From the NCBI GenBank assembly GCA_017453045.1, contig JAFTKX010000056.1:78409-142408 (forward strand): DNA of 64,000 nt, given 5' to 3'. A program made the translations under genes and the position numbers. Below are positions 9,407-16,719 of the stretch, piece after piece. Each line of letters begins with the position of its first letter. Within the stretch, counting starts at the first letter, position 1. This DNA comes from Clostridia bacterium (GTDB lineage Bacteria; Bacillota; Clostridia; Christensenellales; Borkfalkiaceae). Below the pieces are notes generated by a model. It had not been told where the DNA came from. It saw only the letters and a program-made list of their open reading frames with translations, and made no database searches.

Positions 9407-10633
9407 ATGGCACTCGTTAATAATGGAAGAAAAAGACCTAAAATTCGCAAAAAATACCAACCGCAAGATAGCGTTGTGGAAGAAACGGTTGTAGATAGCG
9501 TTGAAATGGAAGAAACTCCCACTGTGGAAGAAGTTGTCGAAACCGTAGAAGAAGTAGCGGTTGAAACTCCCGTAGAAATTGAAGAAACTACTGAAGAAAT
9601 TGCAGAAGAAGTAGTTGAAACCGTTGAAGAAGTCGAAGAAGAACTTGACGAAGTTCCGCTTGAAATGAGCGAAGACGAAATGCAAGTCGCTTTAGACGAA
9701 GAAGGCAGTTTAGACGGTAGCGCTGAAGAAGTTGAAGAACTCGCGTCGGAAGAAACGGTAGAAGAAACTTTGGAAGAAGTCGAAGAAGTTGTAGAAGTCA
9801 CCGAAACCGAAGATTTGCCGATTGAACAACCTGTCGAAGAAAATCCCGTAGTGGACGAGCCAAGCGAAGAAATCGTTGAAGAACCGATTGAAGAAACTGT
9901 TGAAGTCGTTGAACAACCCGTTGAAGAAGTCGTTGAAACTGCGGTAGACGAGCCTTTAACCGAAACTGCTGAAGAAGTGGTTGAAGTTGTTGAAGAAACT
10001 GTTGAAGTTGCTCCGATTGAAAACGTCGAAGAAAAACCTAAAAAAGACGAATTTAAACTTACAGCGCCCGCAAATTTAGAAGATATTTTGGCTAATATTT
10101 GCACCAAGAGAGCGCGTAAACTTATATATAGACCGAGCGAAGTTATCTTCTCGCACACGACCACCGTTTTAGGAACGGACAAGGCTAACGACGAAAAGAT
10201 TAAGATTAAAAATATTCTCGACGCAGAAATTAAGCAAGGCGTAAAACTCGGCTATCTCGACAAGTTCGACGGTCTTAAAATGAGCGAACTTAAAGAAGAA
10301 TACGAAAACGATATCGTTTACGAATACGCAGACCAAGAATTTAAGCGTACGGGTATACTTTTAGACGGCGACAAGGTAAAAGTTTACGTTTACGACTGGG
10401 ATATGAAGGCTTGCCATCACGTAGGTTATATCAACGACGAAAGCGCCGAACTCGTTAAACCTTATATATTAGACAGAGAAAAATACAGTTTTGATATAAA
10501 TGGTATTATCGTTGGCGGTAAGTATAAAAAGATTATCAAAGACGAAAAGAGCGGTAAAATTACCGTCGAAAAAGGAAACGACGGAAATCTCGGCTTGGAG
10601 ATAGATATTAACGTTATTAATCGCAAAGACTAA
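9407..10633 (+). CDS. Glu/Val-rich acidic protein with a conserved C-terminal domain (HIRAN-like)
   Basis: 408 residues. A short basic start (NNGRKRPKIRKKY) leads into about 200 residues of low complexity made almost entirely of E, V, T and P. A folded-looking domain follows, from about 225 to the end. Its core (GILLDGDKVKVYVYD, then HHVGYINDESAELV, then DINGIIVGGKYK) resembles a HIRAN domain, a fold seen in DNA-repair and helicase proteins; this is a weak recognition. The protein has its own promoter and the ribosome site AGGAGAG. No signal peptide or membrane segment is seen. A long opposite-strand frame over this gene is only a shadow of the repeated codons. Confidence 0.7.
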   Translation: MALVNNGRKRPKIRKKYQPQDSVVEETVVDSVEMEETPTVEEVVETVEEVAVETPVEIEETTEEIAEEVVETVEEVEEELDEVPLEMSEDEMQVALDEEGSLDGSAEEVEELASEETVEETLEEVEEVVEVTETEDLPIEQPVEENPVVDEPSEEIVEEPIEETVEVVEQPVEEVVETAVDEPLTETAEEVVEVVEETVEVAPIENVEEKPKKDEFKLTAPANLEDILANICTKRARKLIYRPSEVIFSHTTTVLGTDKANDEKIKIKNILDAEIKQGVKLGYLDKFDGLKMSELKEEYENDIVYEYADQEFKRTGILLDGDKVKVYVYDWDMKACHHVGYINDESAELVKPYILDREKYSFDINGIIVGGKYKKIIKDEKSGKITVEKGNDGNLGLEIDINVINRKD

Positions 10634-10634
10634 T

Positions 10635-10763
10635 TTTTGACGGCTTATATACGTCGCAAAAGTGCGTTACTGTTTCAAAAGGGCGACCATGATGACCAGC
10701 AAGGTCTATCGTGTCCGCCCTTTTTTCACGAGCCTTCTTTTGCTTGTATCTAAATCGTCAAAA
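10635..10763. repeat. Dispersed hairpin repeat, copy A
   Basis: A 129-bp element. Its ends are imperfect inverted repeats (TTTTGACGGCTTATATAC at 10635-10652 and GTATCTAAATCGTCAAAA at 10746-10763). Nearly the whole element folds into one hairpin: GCAAAAG pairs with CTTTTGC, AAAAGGGCG with CGCCCTTTT, and GATGACC / GGTCTATC close over loop AGCAA. Copies B (43015-43141) and C (62973-63100) share its length, ends, loop and layout. It has no coding capacity. Its 5' stem may also serve as the terminator of the preceding gene. Confidence 0.75.
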
Positions 10764-10968
10764 CGAGTGTAAAAGGGCGTGGATAAACACGGAAGCAACG
10801 TCACGTTGCTCTATCTCACCCGTTACCACTTTTTGAGCCTTGTCTTGCTTGTATCTAAACCGTCAAAACGAGTGTAAAAGGGCGTGGATAAACACGGAAG
10901 CAACGTCACGTTGCTCTATCTCACCCGTTACCACTTTTGAGCCTTCTTTTGCTTGTATCTAAACCGTC
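10746..10968. repeat. About 105-bp tandem module, two copies plus a partial third
   Basis: Starting from the right end of copy A, the sequence repeats with a period of 104-105 bases: GTATCTAAA occurs at 10746, 10851 and 10955. Each unit contains GGGCGTGGATAAACACGG, a GCAACGTCACGTTGC hairpin and CACCCGTTACCAC. Units 1 and 2 are nearly identical, so they are recent or kept similar. A related, shorter unit follows copy C at 63101-63190. There are no unique spacers, so it is not CRISPR. Confidence 0.8.
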
Positions 10969-10990
10969 CTACTCAATAAACGTTTCGTAG

Positions 10991-11010
10991 GGGAGGGGCT
11001 TGCCCCTCCC
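10991..11010. repeat. GC-rich perfect palindrome
   Basis: GGGAGGGGC, TT, GCCCCTCCC: a 9-bp perfect stem in an AT-rich spacer. It is followed by TTTAAT, so it may help end transcription, but the T-run is short. The sequence type (a G-rich arm, CTTG, a C-rich arm) resembles small intergenic palindromes seen in many gut bacteria, from memory. The remainder of this spacer up to 11087 shows nothing else. Confidence 0.6.
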
Positions 11011-11087
11011 TTTAATATTTGAAAATAGTGAAAAGACAAAATATCACCTTATTTTCACATAAATTTATTGTAAAAAATAACAATTTC

Positions 11088-11116
11088 TTGACAAATTCAT
11101 ATTAATATTATATACT
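11088..11116 (+). promoter_or_regulatory. Sigma-A promoter of the small membrane protein gene
   Basis: TTGACA at 11088-11093, a 17-base spacer and TATACT at 11111-11116. This is a near-consensus promoter with a leader of about 40 bases and the ribosome site AAGGAG before the ATG at 11165. Confidence 0.85.
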
Positions 11117-11164
11117 ACTGTTTGATAAAACCATTTGTGGTATAAATTTTAAGGAGAAACAAAA

Positions 11165-11419
11165 ATGAAACAATTATTCCCATTATCTTTTAAGTGGTCT
11201 AAAGACCTTGTTAGTATGATTATCGGTATCGTAGTATACGTTCTCGTAGGCGCGCTTGCAGGCGTTTGTATTTGGCTTGCAGGATTGCTCGGCGGTTGGA
11301 TTCCCGTTGTAGGCGTAGTGCTCGGTTTAGTTCTTCGTATCGTAAGCATTATCGTTGACGTTTACGTAGTAGTAGGTATCGTAATTTTAGTGCTTGCTTT
11401 TTTAAAAGTTGTTAAATGA
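11165..11419 (+). CDS. Small membrane protein, unknown function
   Basis: 84 residues. After a short start (MKQLFPLSFKWSKD), two hydrophobic helices cover about residues 15-40 and 45-80, joined by GGWIPVVG. Gly and Val are abundant, and the only basic residues of the second half are an Arg and two Lys (one at the C terminus). It has a near-consensus promoter, a good ribosome site and its own terminator, so it is a real and probably well-expressed single gene. I do not recognise the family. The two-helix form fits small channel-like or stress membrane proteins, but there is no motif to decide. Confidence 0.7.
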   Translation: MKQLFPLSFKWSKDLVSMIIGIVVYVLVGALAGVCIWLAGLLGGWIPVVGVVLGLVLRIVSIIVDVYVVVGIVILVLAFLKVVK

Positions 11420-11468
11420 GTTAAAAGGAACAAGATTTAAAAGTTATTAAATACGTTTGTAAATTAAA

Positions 11469-11503
11469 GCCCCGAATAAGTTGCTACACAACTTATTCGG
11501 GGC
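11469..11503. terminator. Bidirectional terminator between the membrane protein and the XRE regulator
   Basis: A perfect 15-bp stem (GCCCCGAATAAGTTG / CAACTTATTCGGGGC) with loop CTACA, followed by AGTTTTA on the plus side; on the minus side it is followed by TTTAATTT. It serves both converging genes. Its arm sequence closely matches the hairpin at 12064-12104. Confidence 0.8.
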
Positions 11504-11507
11504 AGTT

Positions 11508-11708
11508 TTAATCTATTAAACCAAGTAAAAAATCCGCGCTTTCATTGAAAAAACGAGCGAGTATTATTATTGCAGATGCCGAAGGTTCGGTTTTGCCAAG
11601 TTCCCATTTTGCTATTGCAGACTGGCTTATTCCCGTTGCTTTTGATAATTCCATTTGACTTACGTTTAATTGCAATCTTAATTCTTTTAATCTATCTTTA
11701 AACATCAT
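11508..11708 (-). CDS. XRE-family transcriptional regulator (Cro/C1 type)
   Basis: 66 residues, essentially a single helix-turn-helix domain: RLKELRLQLNVSQMELSKATG, then ISQSAIAKWELGKTEPSAS, ending FLLGLID. This is the minimal repressor layout of phage and plasmid regulators. It is divergent from the gene at 11796, and two 18-bp palindromes lie between them over the rightward promoter, so autoregulation and control of the partner are likely. The ATG has no ribosome site; a TATAAT on the minus strand (11720-11715) lies only 6 bases before it, which suggests a leaderless message. Confidence 0.85.
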   Translation of the reverse strand: MMFKDRLKELRLQLNVSQMELSKATGISQSAIAKWELGKTEPSASAIIILARFFNESADFLLGLID

Positions 11709-11727
11709 ACAATTATTATATATAAAA

Positions 11728-11771
11728 CAAGTCTAAAAATACTTGACAAGTCCAAAAAGACTTGATAAAAT
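11728..11771 (+). promoter_or_regulatory. Paired palindromic operators overlapping a promoter
   Basis: Two 18-bp sites sit one base apart: CAAGTCTAAAAATACTTG (11728-11745) and CAAGTCCAAAAAGACTTG (11747-11764). Both have CAAGT/ACTTG arms over an A-rich centre. The rightward promoter TTGACA (11743-11748), 17-base spacer, TAAAAT (11766-11771) is buried in them, so a repressor bound here would block it. The adjacent XRE protein is the obvious candidate. Confidence 0.8.
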
Positions 11772-11795
11772 ATAATAAAACTATGGGTGATAAAT

Positions 11796-12077
11796 ATGGT
11801 GGAAAATTCTGTTATAAAAAAATTGTTTCAATCGGTTGAAGAATTAAGTCATAATGATAACGAAATTAACGAGATATTAGATAAAATAATAGAGAGTGAA
11901 GAAATACTTTTAAAAGAAATAGAAGAAAACTCCCAAGTTAGCATCGCCTTAAACAAATTTAAAGAGAGTGTCGAAAAACTTAATAGTTGTGTCATATATT
12001 TATATTTTAAACAAGCCTTCAAAATGGGTTTTATTCTTGGGTGTGAAATTAGTGATTGTATAAAAGTCCCCGAATAG
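11796..12077 (+). CDS. Small helical protein partnered with the XRE regulator
   Basis: 93 residues from ATG 11796, chosen because GGGTGA lies 5 bases upstream; an in-frame GTG at 11787 is less likely. It is predicted to be almost all helix and is rich in E, K, I and N. The C-terminal half has the pattern FKQAFKMGFILGCEI, which resembles small Clostridia proteins of the DUF6809 type (from memory; moderate certainty). It is divergent from the XRE gene, shares operators with it, and ends in a terminator like the one behind that gene. This suggests a two-gene cassette; function unknown. Confidence 0.65.
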   Translation: MVENSVIKKLFQSVEELSHNDNEINEILDKIIESEEILLKEIEENSQVSIALNKFKESVEKLNSCVIYLYFKQAFKMGFILGCEISDCIKVPE

Positions 12078-12109
12078 GTTTATAATCAACCTGTTCGGGG
12101 ACTTTTTGT
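12064..12109 (+). terminator. Terminator of the small helical protein gene
   Basis: A stem of about 17 bp, AAGTCCCCGAATAGGTT / AACCTGTTCGGGGACTT, with loop TATAATC, followed by TTTGTTT. It overlaps the last codons of the gene. The CCCCGAATAGGTT arm repeats the arm of the 11469 hairpin with one change in the shared core. Confidence 0.85.
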
Positions 12110-12120
12110 TTAAATTAATT

Positions 12121-12268
12121 TTATTTTTTTGTCACTCTGGAGCGAGCGATAGCGAGAGATAGAGTCTATCATTTATAAGTGAAATCTATCGTTTGCTATG
12201 CAAACTGCCAAAATGACGGTGATAAAAACGAGATTCTATCATTACCTGTTGTAATACCAAAATGACGG
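12121..12268. repeat. Intergenic repeat with two hairpin modules ending in CCAAAATGACGG
   Basis: The stretch begins GTCACTCTGGAGCGAGCGAT and has two modules, each starting with a TCTATCAT-like run, holding a small hairpin (GTTTGC/GCAAAC; ATTAC/GTAAT) and ending in CCAAAATGACGG (12208-12219, 12257-12268). Repeats of the type GTCACTCTGAGCGAAGC...AAATGACGG are common between genes in gut bacteria, from memory. There is no coding capacity. Confidence 0.6.
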
Positions 12269-12274
12269 CTAAAA

Positions 12275-13372
12275 TTAAACGTTAAATCTAAATAAAACTA
12301 CGTCTCCGTCTTTCATAACGTATTCTTTACCTTCCGAGCGCACTTTACCAAGTTCTTTCGCCTTTGTGTAACTACCGCACTCTAAAAGTAATTGCCAGTC
12401 GATACACTCGGCTCTAATAAAGCCTCTTTCAAAATCGGTGTGTATTTTACCTGCCGCTTGTGGCGCTTTAGTTCCTTCTTTAATAGTCCACGCTCTCGTT
12501 TCAGGCTCTCCTGCCGTCAAATAACTTATAAGCCCTAAAAGTTTATACGACGCTTTAACCAAACGGTTTAGTCCGCTTTCGGTAAGCCCTAATTCTTCCA
12601 AGAAAAAGCCTACTTCTTCGGGTGGAAGTTCAGAAAGTTGTTCTTCCGTTCTTGCGCAAATGGTTAAGGTTTCACTATTTTCAGTCTTTGCAAATTCCTT
12701 AACTTTTACAACGAGCGGAATTTCGTCGTCAGATTTTGCCATATCGTCTTCTGCGATATTCGCAGCGTAAATTACGGGTTTTGACGTGAGAAGAAAAAGA
12801 CTGTCTACGTATTTTTGTTCTTCGTCGGTAAAGTCAAGCCCCCTTACAGGTTTTTCTTGTTCGAGCCTATCTAAAATACGGCGTAAAAGGTCGCTTTCAA
12901 TTTTATATTTTTTATCGCCCGACTTAATCATACCAAACGCCTTGTCGTAGCGTTTTTGCACCGTTTCCATATCGGCTAAAATGAGTTCGAGATTGATAAT
13001 ATTTATATCTCTAATCGGGTCAACAGAGTCTTCAACGTGGGTAACGTTTTCGTCTTCAAAACATCTTACGACGTGAATAATTGCGTCGACTTCTCTAATG
13101 TGCGAAAGGAATTTATTTCCAAGACCTTCGCCTTTCGACGCGCCTTTAACAAGCCCTGCAATGTCTACGAATTCGATAGTTGCGGGAACTATTTTTTTAC
13201 AGTTATAAAGGCTTGCGAGTTTTTCAAGTCTTTCATCGGGAACTGCAACAACGCCGACGTTTGGCTCTATCGTGCAAAAGGGGAAGTTTGCCGCTTGCGC
13301 GCCTGCGTGCGTAATTGCGTTAAAAAGTGTAGATTTTCCTACGTTTGGGAGTCCTACTACGCCTAATTTCAT
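12275..13372 (-). CDS. ychF: Obg-family ATPase YchF
   Basis: 365 residues from ATG 13372; GGAG lies 8 bases upstream, better than the GTG three codons earlier. It is a P-loop protein of the Obg group: GLPNVGKST (Walker A), the [20 protein letters not shown] segment of G2/G3, and NIAE in place of NKxD, which explains the family preference for ATP over GTP. The C-terminal TGS-like domain ends with FRFNV. The family binds ribosomes and takes part in stress and redox responses. It stands alone, divergent from argS. Confidence 0.95.
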   Translation of the reverse strand: MKLGVVGLPNVGKSTLFNAITHAGAQAANFPFCTIEPNVGVVAVPDERLEKLASLYNCKKIVPATIEFVDIAGLVKGASKGEGLGNKFLSHIREVDAIIHVVRCFEDENVTHVEDSVDPIRDINIINLELILADMETVQKRYDKAFGMIKSGDKKYKIESDLLRRILDRLEQEKPVRGLDFTDEEQKYVDSLFLLTSKPVIYAANIAEDDMAKSDDEIPLVVKVKEFAKTENSETLTICARTEEQLSELPPEEVGFFLEELGLTESGLNRLVKASYKLLGLISYLTAGEPETRAWTIKEGTKAPQAAGKIHTDFERGFIRAECIDWQLLLECGSYTKAKELGKVRSEGKEYVMKDGDVVLFRFNV

Positions 13373-13387
13373 TTTAAACACTCCAAT

Positions 13388-13434
13388 AATAGTTATTGCA
13401 TAACTATTCTACCACAAATTTAACAAATTGTACA
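13388..13434 (-). promoter_or_regulatory. ychF promoter with a palindrome at the start site
   Basis: On the minus strand TTGTAC is followed after 18 bases by TAGAAT. A perfect 9-bp inverted repeat, AATAGTTAT TGC ATAACTATT (13388-13408), begins inside the -10 and covers the expected start of transcription. It could be a repressor site or an RNA hairpin at the 5' end of the message. Confidence 0.5.
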
Positions 13435-13443
13435 ATAGTTTTG

Positions 13444-13472
13444 TTGCGGTATTTTTTATTTTGTGATAAAAT
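13444..13472 (+). promoter_or_regulatory. Sigma-A promoter of argS
   Basis: TTGCGG at 13444-13449, a 17-base spacer and TAAAAT at 13467-13472, about 37 bases before the argS ATG. No T-box is present. Confidence 0.65.
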
Positions 13473-13508
13473 TAACGGGTAAAAAAGAAAGATTTATAAA
13501 GGCGAAAT

Positions 13509-15206
13509 ATGGATTACAAAAAGTACATTGCGGAAAAATTGAGCGGATTTGGCGTTGACGTTGAAGAAATCGCGTCTACTATTGCCGTTCCACCCGAAAA
13601 AAATATGGGCGATTACGCTCTCCCTTGTTTTAAATTTGCCAAAACTATGCGCAAATCACCCGTTATGATTGCAAACGAACTTTGCGAAAATTTCGTTTGC
13701 GACGAAGTTATAGCAAAAGTTGAAGCCGTGAACGGCTACCTTAACTTTAAGGTAAATAGACAAGGGCTTGTAAAAGATAGCCTTGCAAAAATACTTTCGG
13801 AAGGCGAAAATTACGGTAAGTCTACGCTTGGAAAAGGAAAGACCGTTTGTATAGACTATTCGTCTATAAATATTGCAAAGCCTTTCCATATAGGGCACCT
13901 TTCTACCACGGTTATAGGTGGCGCGCTTTACCGTATCTTTAACTTTTTGGGTTATAATACGGTCGGTATAAATCACCTTGGCGACTATGGTACGCAGTTT
14001 GGAAAACTCATTTACGCCTATAAAAACTGGGGCGATAAACAAGCCGTTGAGCAAGGCGGAATTAAGGAATTAACCCGTCTATACGTTCATTATCACACGG
14101 AAAGCGAAAAAAATCCCGCTATGGACGACGAGGCGAGAAGGTATTTCAAACTTATCGAACAAGGCGATAAAGAGTGTAACGAACTTTTCAACTGGTTTAA
14201 AGAAATCACTTTGAAAGATATTGAAAAGATTTATAAGGAACTCGACGTTTCTTTCGATTCTTACGCGGGTGAAAGTTTTTACATTGACAAGATGCAACCC
14301 GTTATCGACGAACTTAAAGAGAAAGGTCTTTTAAAAGAAAGCGACGGGGCAAAGATTGTCGATTTAGAAGAATATAATATGCCACCTTGTCTTATTCTCC
14401 GTTCGGACGGCGCGTCGATATACGCAACGAGAGATTTGGCGGCGGCGCTTTATAGAAAGAATACTTATAATTTCGACAAGTGTTTATACGTCGTAGCATA
14501 CCAACAAAATCTCCACTTTAAACAAATTTTCAAAGTTCTTGAACTTATGGGTAAAGACTGGGCGAAAGATATGGTGCACGTTTCTTACGGTATGGTATCA
14601 CTTCTCGACGAAAACGGCAATCAAGTTGCAATGAGCACTCGTCACGGAACGGTAGTTTTACTTGAAGACGTTTTACAAAAGTGCCACGAAAAGTGTCTTG
14701 CCGTTATCGAAGCCAAAAATCCCAACCTTGAAGATAAGGAAAATATCGCAAAGCAGGTTGGCACGGGCGCGGTAATTTTTGCCGCTTTATCTAACAGTAA
14801 AATAAAAGACATAGCCTTTTCATACGATAAAATTCTTAATTTCGACGGAGAGACCGGCCCTTACGTTCAGTATACGGCTGCAAGAATTAAGAGCGTTTTA
14901 AGAAAGGGAGGAAATCCGTCCGCTTACCAAATTAAAGACATAAACGAAGACGAATATCAACTTATATCCGCGCTTTCAAATTTCCCCGAAGTAGTAAAAT
15001 CTTCGGCGGAAAAACTCGAGCCGTTCTACGTTACGAGATACGCCATAGAAGTCGCGTCGCTTTTTAACAAGTTCTATTTTAACTGTAAAATTATCGGCGA
15101 AGAACAAAATACCGAAAGTTTCCGTTTGGAAATTTGCAAGGCGACTTTAACAGTTTTAACCAACGCTTTGGGCTTGCTTGGAATTAAAGTTCCCGAGAGA
15201 ATGTAA
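13509..15206 (+). CDS. argS: Arginyl-tRNA synthetase
   Basis: 565 residues, class I. The N-terminal tRNA-binding domain (Add-1) spans about residues 1-100, then the HIGH-type motif in AKPFHIGHLST. The conserved ETGPYVQYTAAR region begins the anticodon-binding domain, and the protein ends in GIKVPERM, typical of ArgRS. The canonical KMSK is replaced by a STRHG-type loop (AMSTRHGTVV), as is usual in many bacterial ArgRS. Its stop and the next ATG overlap (TAATG), so it is coupled to the HAD gene. Confidence 0.96.
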   Translation: MDYKKYIAEKLSGFGVDVEEIASTIAVPPEKNMGDYALPCFKFAKTMRKSPVMIANELCENFVCDEVIAKVEAVNGYLNFKVNRQGLVKDSLAKILSEGENYGKSTLGKGKTVCIDYSSINIAKPFHIGHLSTTVIGGALYRIFNFLGYNTVGINHLGDYGTQFGKLIYAYKNWGDKQAVEQGGIKELTRLYVHYHTESEKNPAMDDEARRYFKLIEQGDKECNELFNWFKEITLKDIEKIYKELDVSFDSYAGESFYIDKMQPVIDELKEKGLLKESDGAKIVDLEEYNMPPCLILRSDGASIYATRDLAAALYRKNTYNFDKCLYVVAYQQNLHFKQIFKVLELMGKDWAKDMVHVSYGMVSLLDENGNQVAMSTRHGTVVLLEDVLQKCHEKCLAVIEAKNPNLEDKENIAKQVGTGAVIFAALSNSKIKDIAFSYDKILNFDGETGPYVQYTAARIKSVLRKGGNPSAYQIKDINEDEYQLISALSNFPEVVKSSAEKLEPFYVTRYAIEVASLFNKFYFNCKIIGEEQNTESFRLEICKATLTVLTNALGLLGIKVPERM

Positions 15207-15856
15207 TGAAAAAAGCCATACTTTTTGATTTGGACGGAACGCTTACCAACACGTCCGTAGATATATGGGAAAACGTAAACCTTACGATGCGTAAATTCGG
15301 TTACCCCGAAATAACCGTAGAAGAAGCAAAACTTTTCGTGGGAAACGGCGCGGTAAAACTTATTGAAAGGTCGTTAAAAGGCGCAAGTTGCGAAAATTTA
15401 AAAGAAGTAGTTGATTTTTATAATATGTCGTATAACTTTTGCGGTAGTCCTAAAACTTTCGTTTACGACGGGATGAAAGACCTTTTGAAGAAACTTAAAA
15501 GCGAAGGTTATCTTCTCGCCGTTATTTCAAATAAACCCCAAGACGGAACGGTAGAAGTTTGTAAAACTTTCTTTTCAGATATTGAATTCGATTGTCTTTT
15601 CGGACAGAGAGAAGGGGTTAAAGTAAAACCCGATAGAGAGTGCGTAGATTTAACTTTAAAAGCTCTTGGCGTAAGCGCCGAAGAAGCGATTTTCGTAGGG
15701 GATAGCGACGTCGACGCAATGACCGCTATAAACGCAGGGGTTGACGGCGTTTGCGTTCTTTGGGGGTATAGACCAAGGCAACTTTTAGAAGAAGTTGGAG
15801 CAACCGTTTTTGCTCAAACCGCCGACGAATTGTATAAAAAAATTAAGGCTTTTTAA
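15206..15856 (+). CDS. HAD-family phosphatase (phosphoglycolate phosphatase-like)
   Basis: 216 residues of HAD subfamily IA. Motif I is LFDLDGTLTNT (residues 5-15), motif II is the Ser in AVISNKPQ, the Lys is in KVKPDREC, and motif IV is IFVGDSDVDAM. The cap lies between motifs I and II. This matches Gph/PpaX-type enzymes; the real substrate could be phosphoglycolate, pyrophosphate or another small phosphate ester. It begins on the last base of the argS stop codon. Confidence 0.85.
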   Translation: MKKAILFDLDGTLTNTSVDIWENVNLTMRKFGYPEITVEEAKLFVGNGAVKLIERSLKGASCENLKEVVDFYNMSYNFCGSPKTFVYDGMKDLLKKLKSEGYLLAVISNKPQDGTVEVCKTFFSDIEFDCLFGQREGVKVKPDRECVDLTLKALGVSAEEAIFVGDSDVDAMTAINAGVDGVCVLWGYRPRQLLEEVGATVFAQTADELYKKIKAF

Positions 15857-15857
15857 G

Positions 15858-16385
15858 ATGGACGTTAATATTATAAAAGGAAAGGGCGAAGTAATCGCTT
15901 TCACTATTTTTCCGATAGGCGTAGTAGGTTGGGGAAGTAGTGAAAATCAGGCGATAATCGACTTAAACGACAACTTATACGACTTTTGCAACTGGCTTTT
16001 GTGGAAACTCCCCAAAGAGCCTACCGCAACTGTAAAGGGTAGATATTCGGGCGAAGTAGGGGATATTTCGTTTAAAGAAGACGATAAAAAACTTTTTAAA
16101 AAATACGCTGAAGTGGTACTACAAACGGCGTTTTCTTTTAAAAGTATGATAGATAGCGTAAGTTTTTCAAATGAAGATTTATTAAAGGTCGAAAAAGTCT
16201 TTAAAGATTTAGGCTTTACAAACGGGGAAGGAATTTTAGAGTGTTCCGCCACCGTTTCAGAAAGCGAAGATTTTTGTTTAGCGAGAGCGTTTATATATAA
16301 GGTGTATCGCTTGGCAAAGGAATTGTTTTTTGATTTAAAAAACAGGGGAGAACAAGTTTTTGACGCGTTTAAATTTGCAGTATAA
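15858..16385 (+). CDS. Conserved-looking protein of unknown function
   Basis: 175 residues from ATG 15858, directly after the HAD stop. The frame is open upstream, but only inside the HAD gene. The first 45 residues (IIKGKGEVIAFTIFPIGVVGWGSS, then a run leading to LYDFCNWL) loosely recall the beta-strand and helix pattern of HicB-like antitoxins, but the match is weak and no hicA is present. The rest is acidic and helical with several Phe. No signal peptide or metal motif. Codon use matches the neighbours. It ends the argS operon, followed by a strong terminator. Confidence 0.6.
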   Translation: MDVNIIKGKGEVIAFTIFPIGVVGWGSSENQAIIDLNDNLYDFCNWLLWKLPKEPTATVKGRYSGEVGDISFKEDDKKLFKKYAEVVLQTAFSFKSMIDSVSFSNEDLLKVEKVFKDLGFTNGEGILECSATVSESEDFCLARAFIYKVYRLAKELFFDLKNRGEQVFDAFKFAV

Positions 16386-16388
16386 AAG

Positions 16389-16434
16389 AGCCCTTGTCGC
16401 TTTTCCCAAAAGGGATTGCGACAAGGGCTTTTCA
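16389..16434 (+). terminator. Terminator of the argS operon
   Basis: A 12-bp stem AGCCCTTGTCGC / GCGACAAGGGCT with an inner CCC/GGG contact, followed by TTTTC. It begins 3 bases after the stop codon. Confidence 0.85.
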
Positions 16435-16442
16435 TCTGTATA

Positions 16443-16625
16443 TTACGATACTAAATATAAAGAGATTTCAGTTTCGCCTGACGCCGTATAAAATAGAGAG
16501 TTGCTTGAAATTTCGTTTTCTAATGGAATTTCATATTCTATATTTTCGGGCATCATATAAGTATCGTTTTCGGTTTTTTGCGCGAAAGATTGAACGGTAT
16601 AAAATATAGTTTTTTTGCTCGTCAT
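16443..16625 (-). CDS. Possible small protein (60 residues), doubtful
   Basis: An open frame with ATG at 16625 in the 334-base gap between the argS operon and the LRR lipoprotein gene. Its codon use resembles local genes, but no ribosome site precedes the ATG, and the terminator of the LRR gene (16646-16687) lies just upstream, so it would need its own promoter. It is polar, acidic, Ser/Thr-rich, and has no cysteine or membrane segment. It may be the remnant of a larger gene or noncoding. The rest of the gap holds only the two terminators. Confidence 0.3.
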   Translation of the reverse strand: MTSKKTIFYTVQSFAQKTENDTYMMPENIEYEIPLENEISSNSLFYTASGETEISLYLVS

Positions 16626-16645
16626 AACGTTAAAGCGGTATAAAA

Positions 16646-16687
16646 AAGGCGAACGTTTAAAACGGTTAAGTTTTAAATGATCGCCTT
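16646..16687 (-). terminator. Terminator of the LRR lipoprotein gene
   Basis: The stem AAGGCGA / TCGCCTT with an inner TTTAAAAC / GTTTTAAA helix is followed on the minus strand by a run of six T. It lies 33 bases after the stop at 16720. Confidence 0.75.
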
Positions 16688-16719
16688 AAATGTTTTAAAT
16701 TGCGTTTTATTAATTTGTA

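Noticed and set aside
9313..10182. A 289-codon minus-strand frame rich in Ser, Thr and Val opposite the Glu/Val-rich gene
   Set aside because: It is the complement of repeated GAA and GTT codons; it lacks a ribosome site, and the plus-strand gene has a promoter, a ribosome site and a folded C-terminal domain.
10746..10968. Possible CRISPR array
   Set aside because: The units are continuous tandem copies of about 105 bp without unique spacers, and no cas gene is near.
11165..12109. Prophage remnant
   Set aside because: Only a single XRE regulator and small proteins are present; no integrase, capsid or att-like repeats were seen.
16443..16625. Firm gene call for the 60-codon minus-strand frame
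   Set aside because: No ribosome site or promoter, and it lies behind a terminator; kept only as a low-confidence entry.
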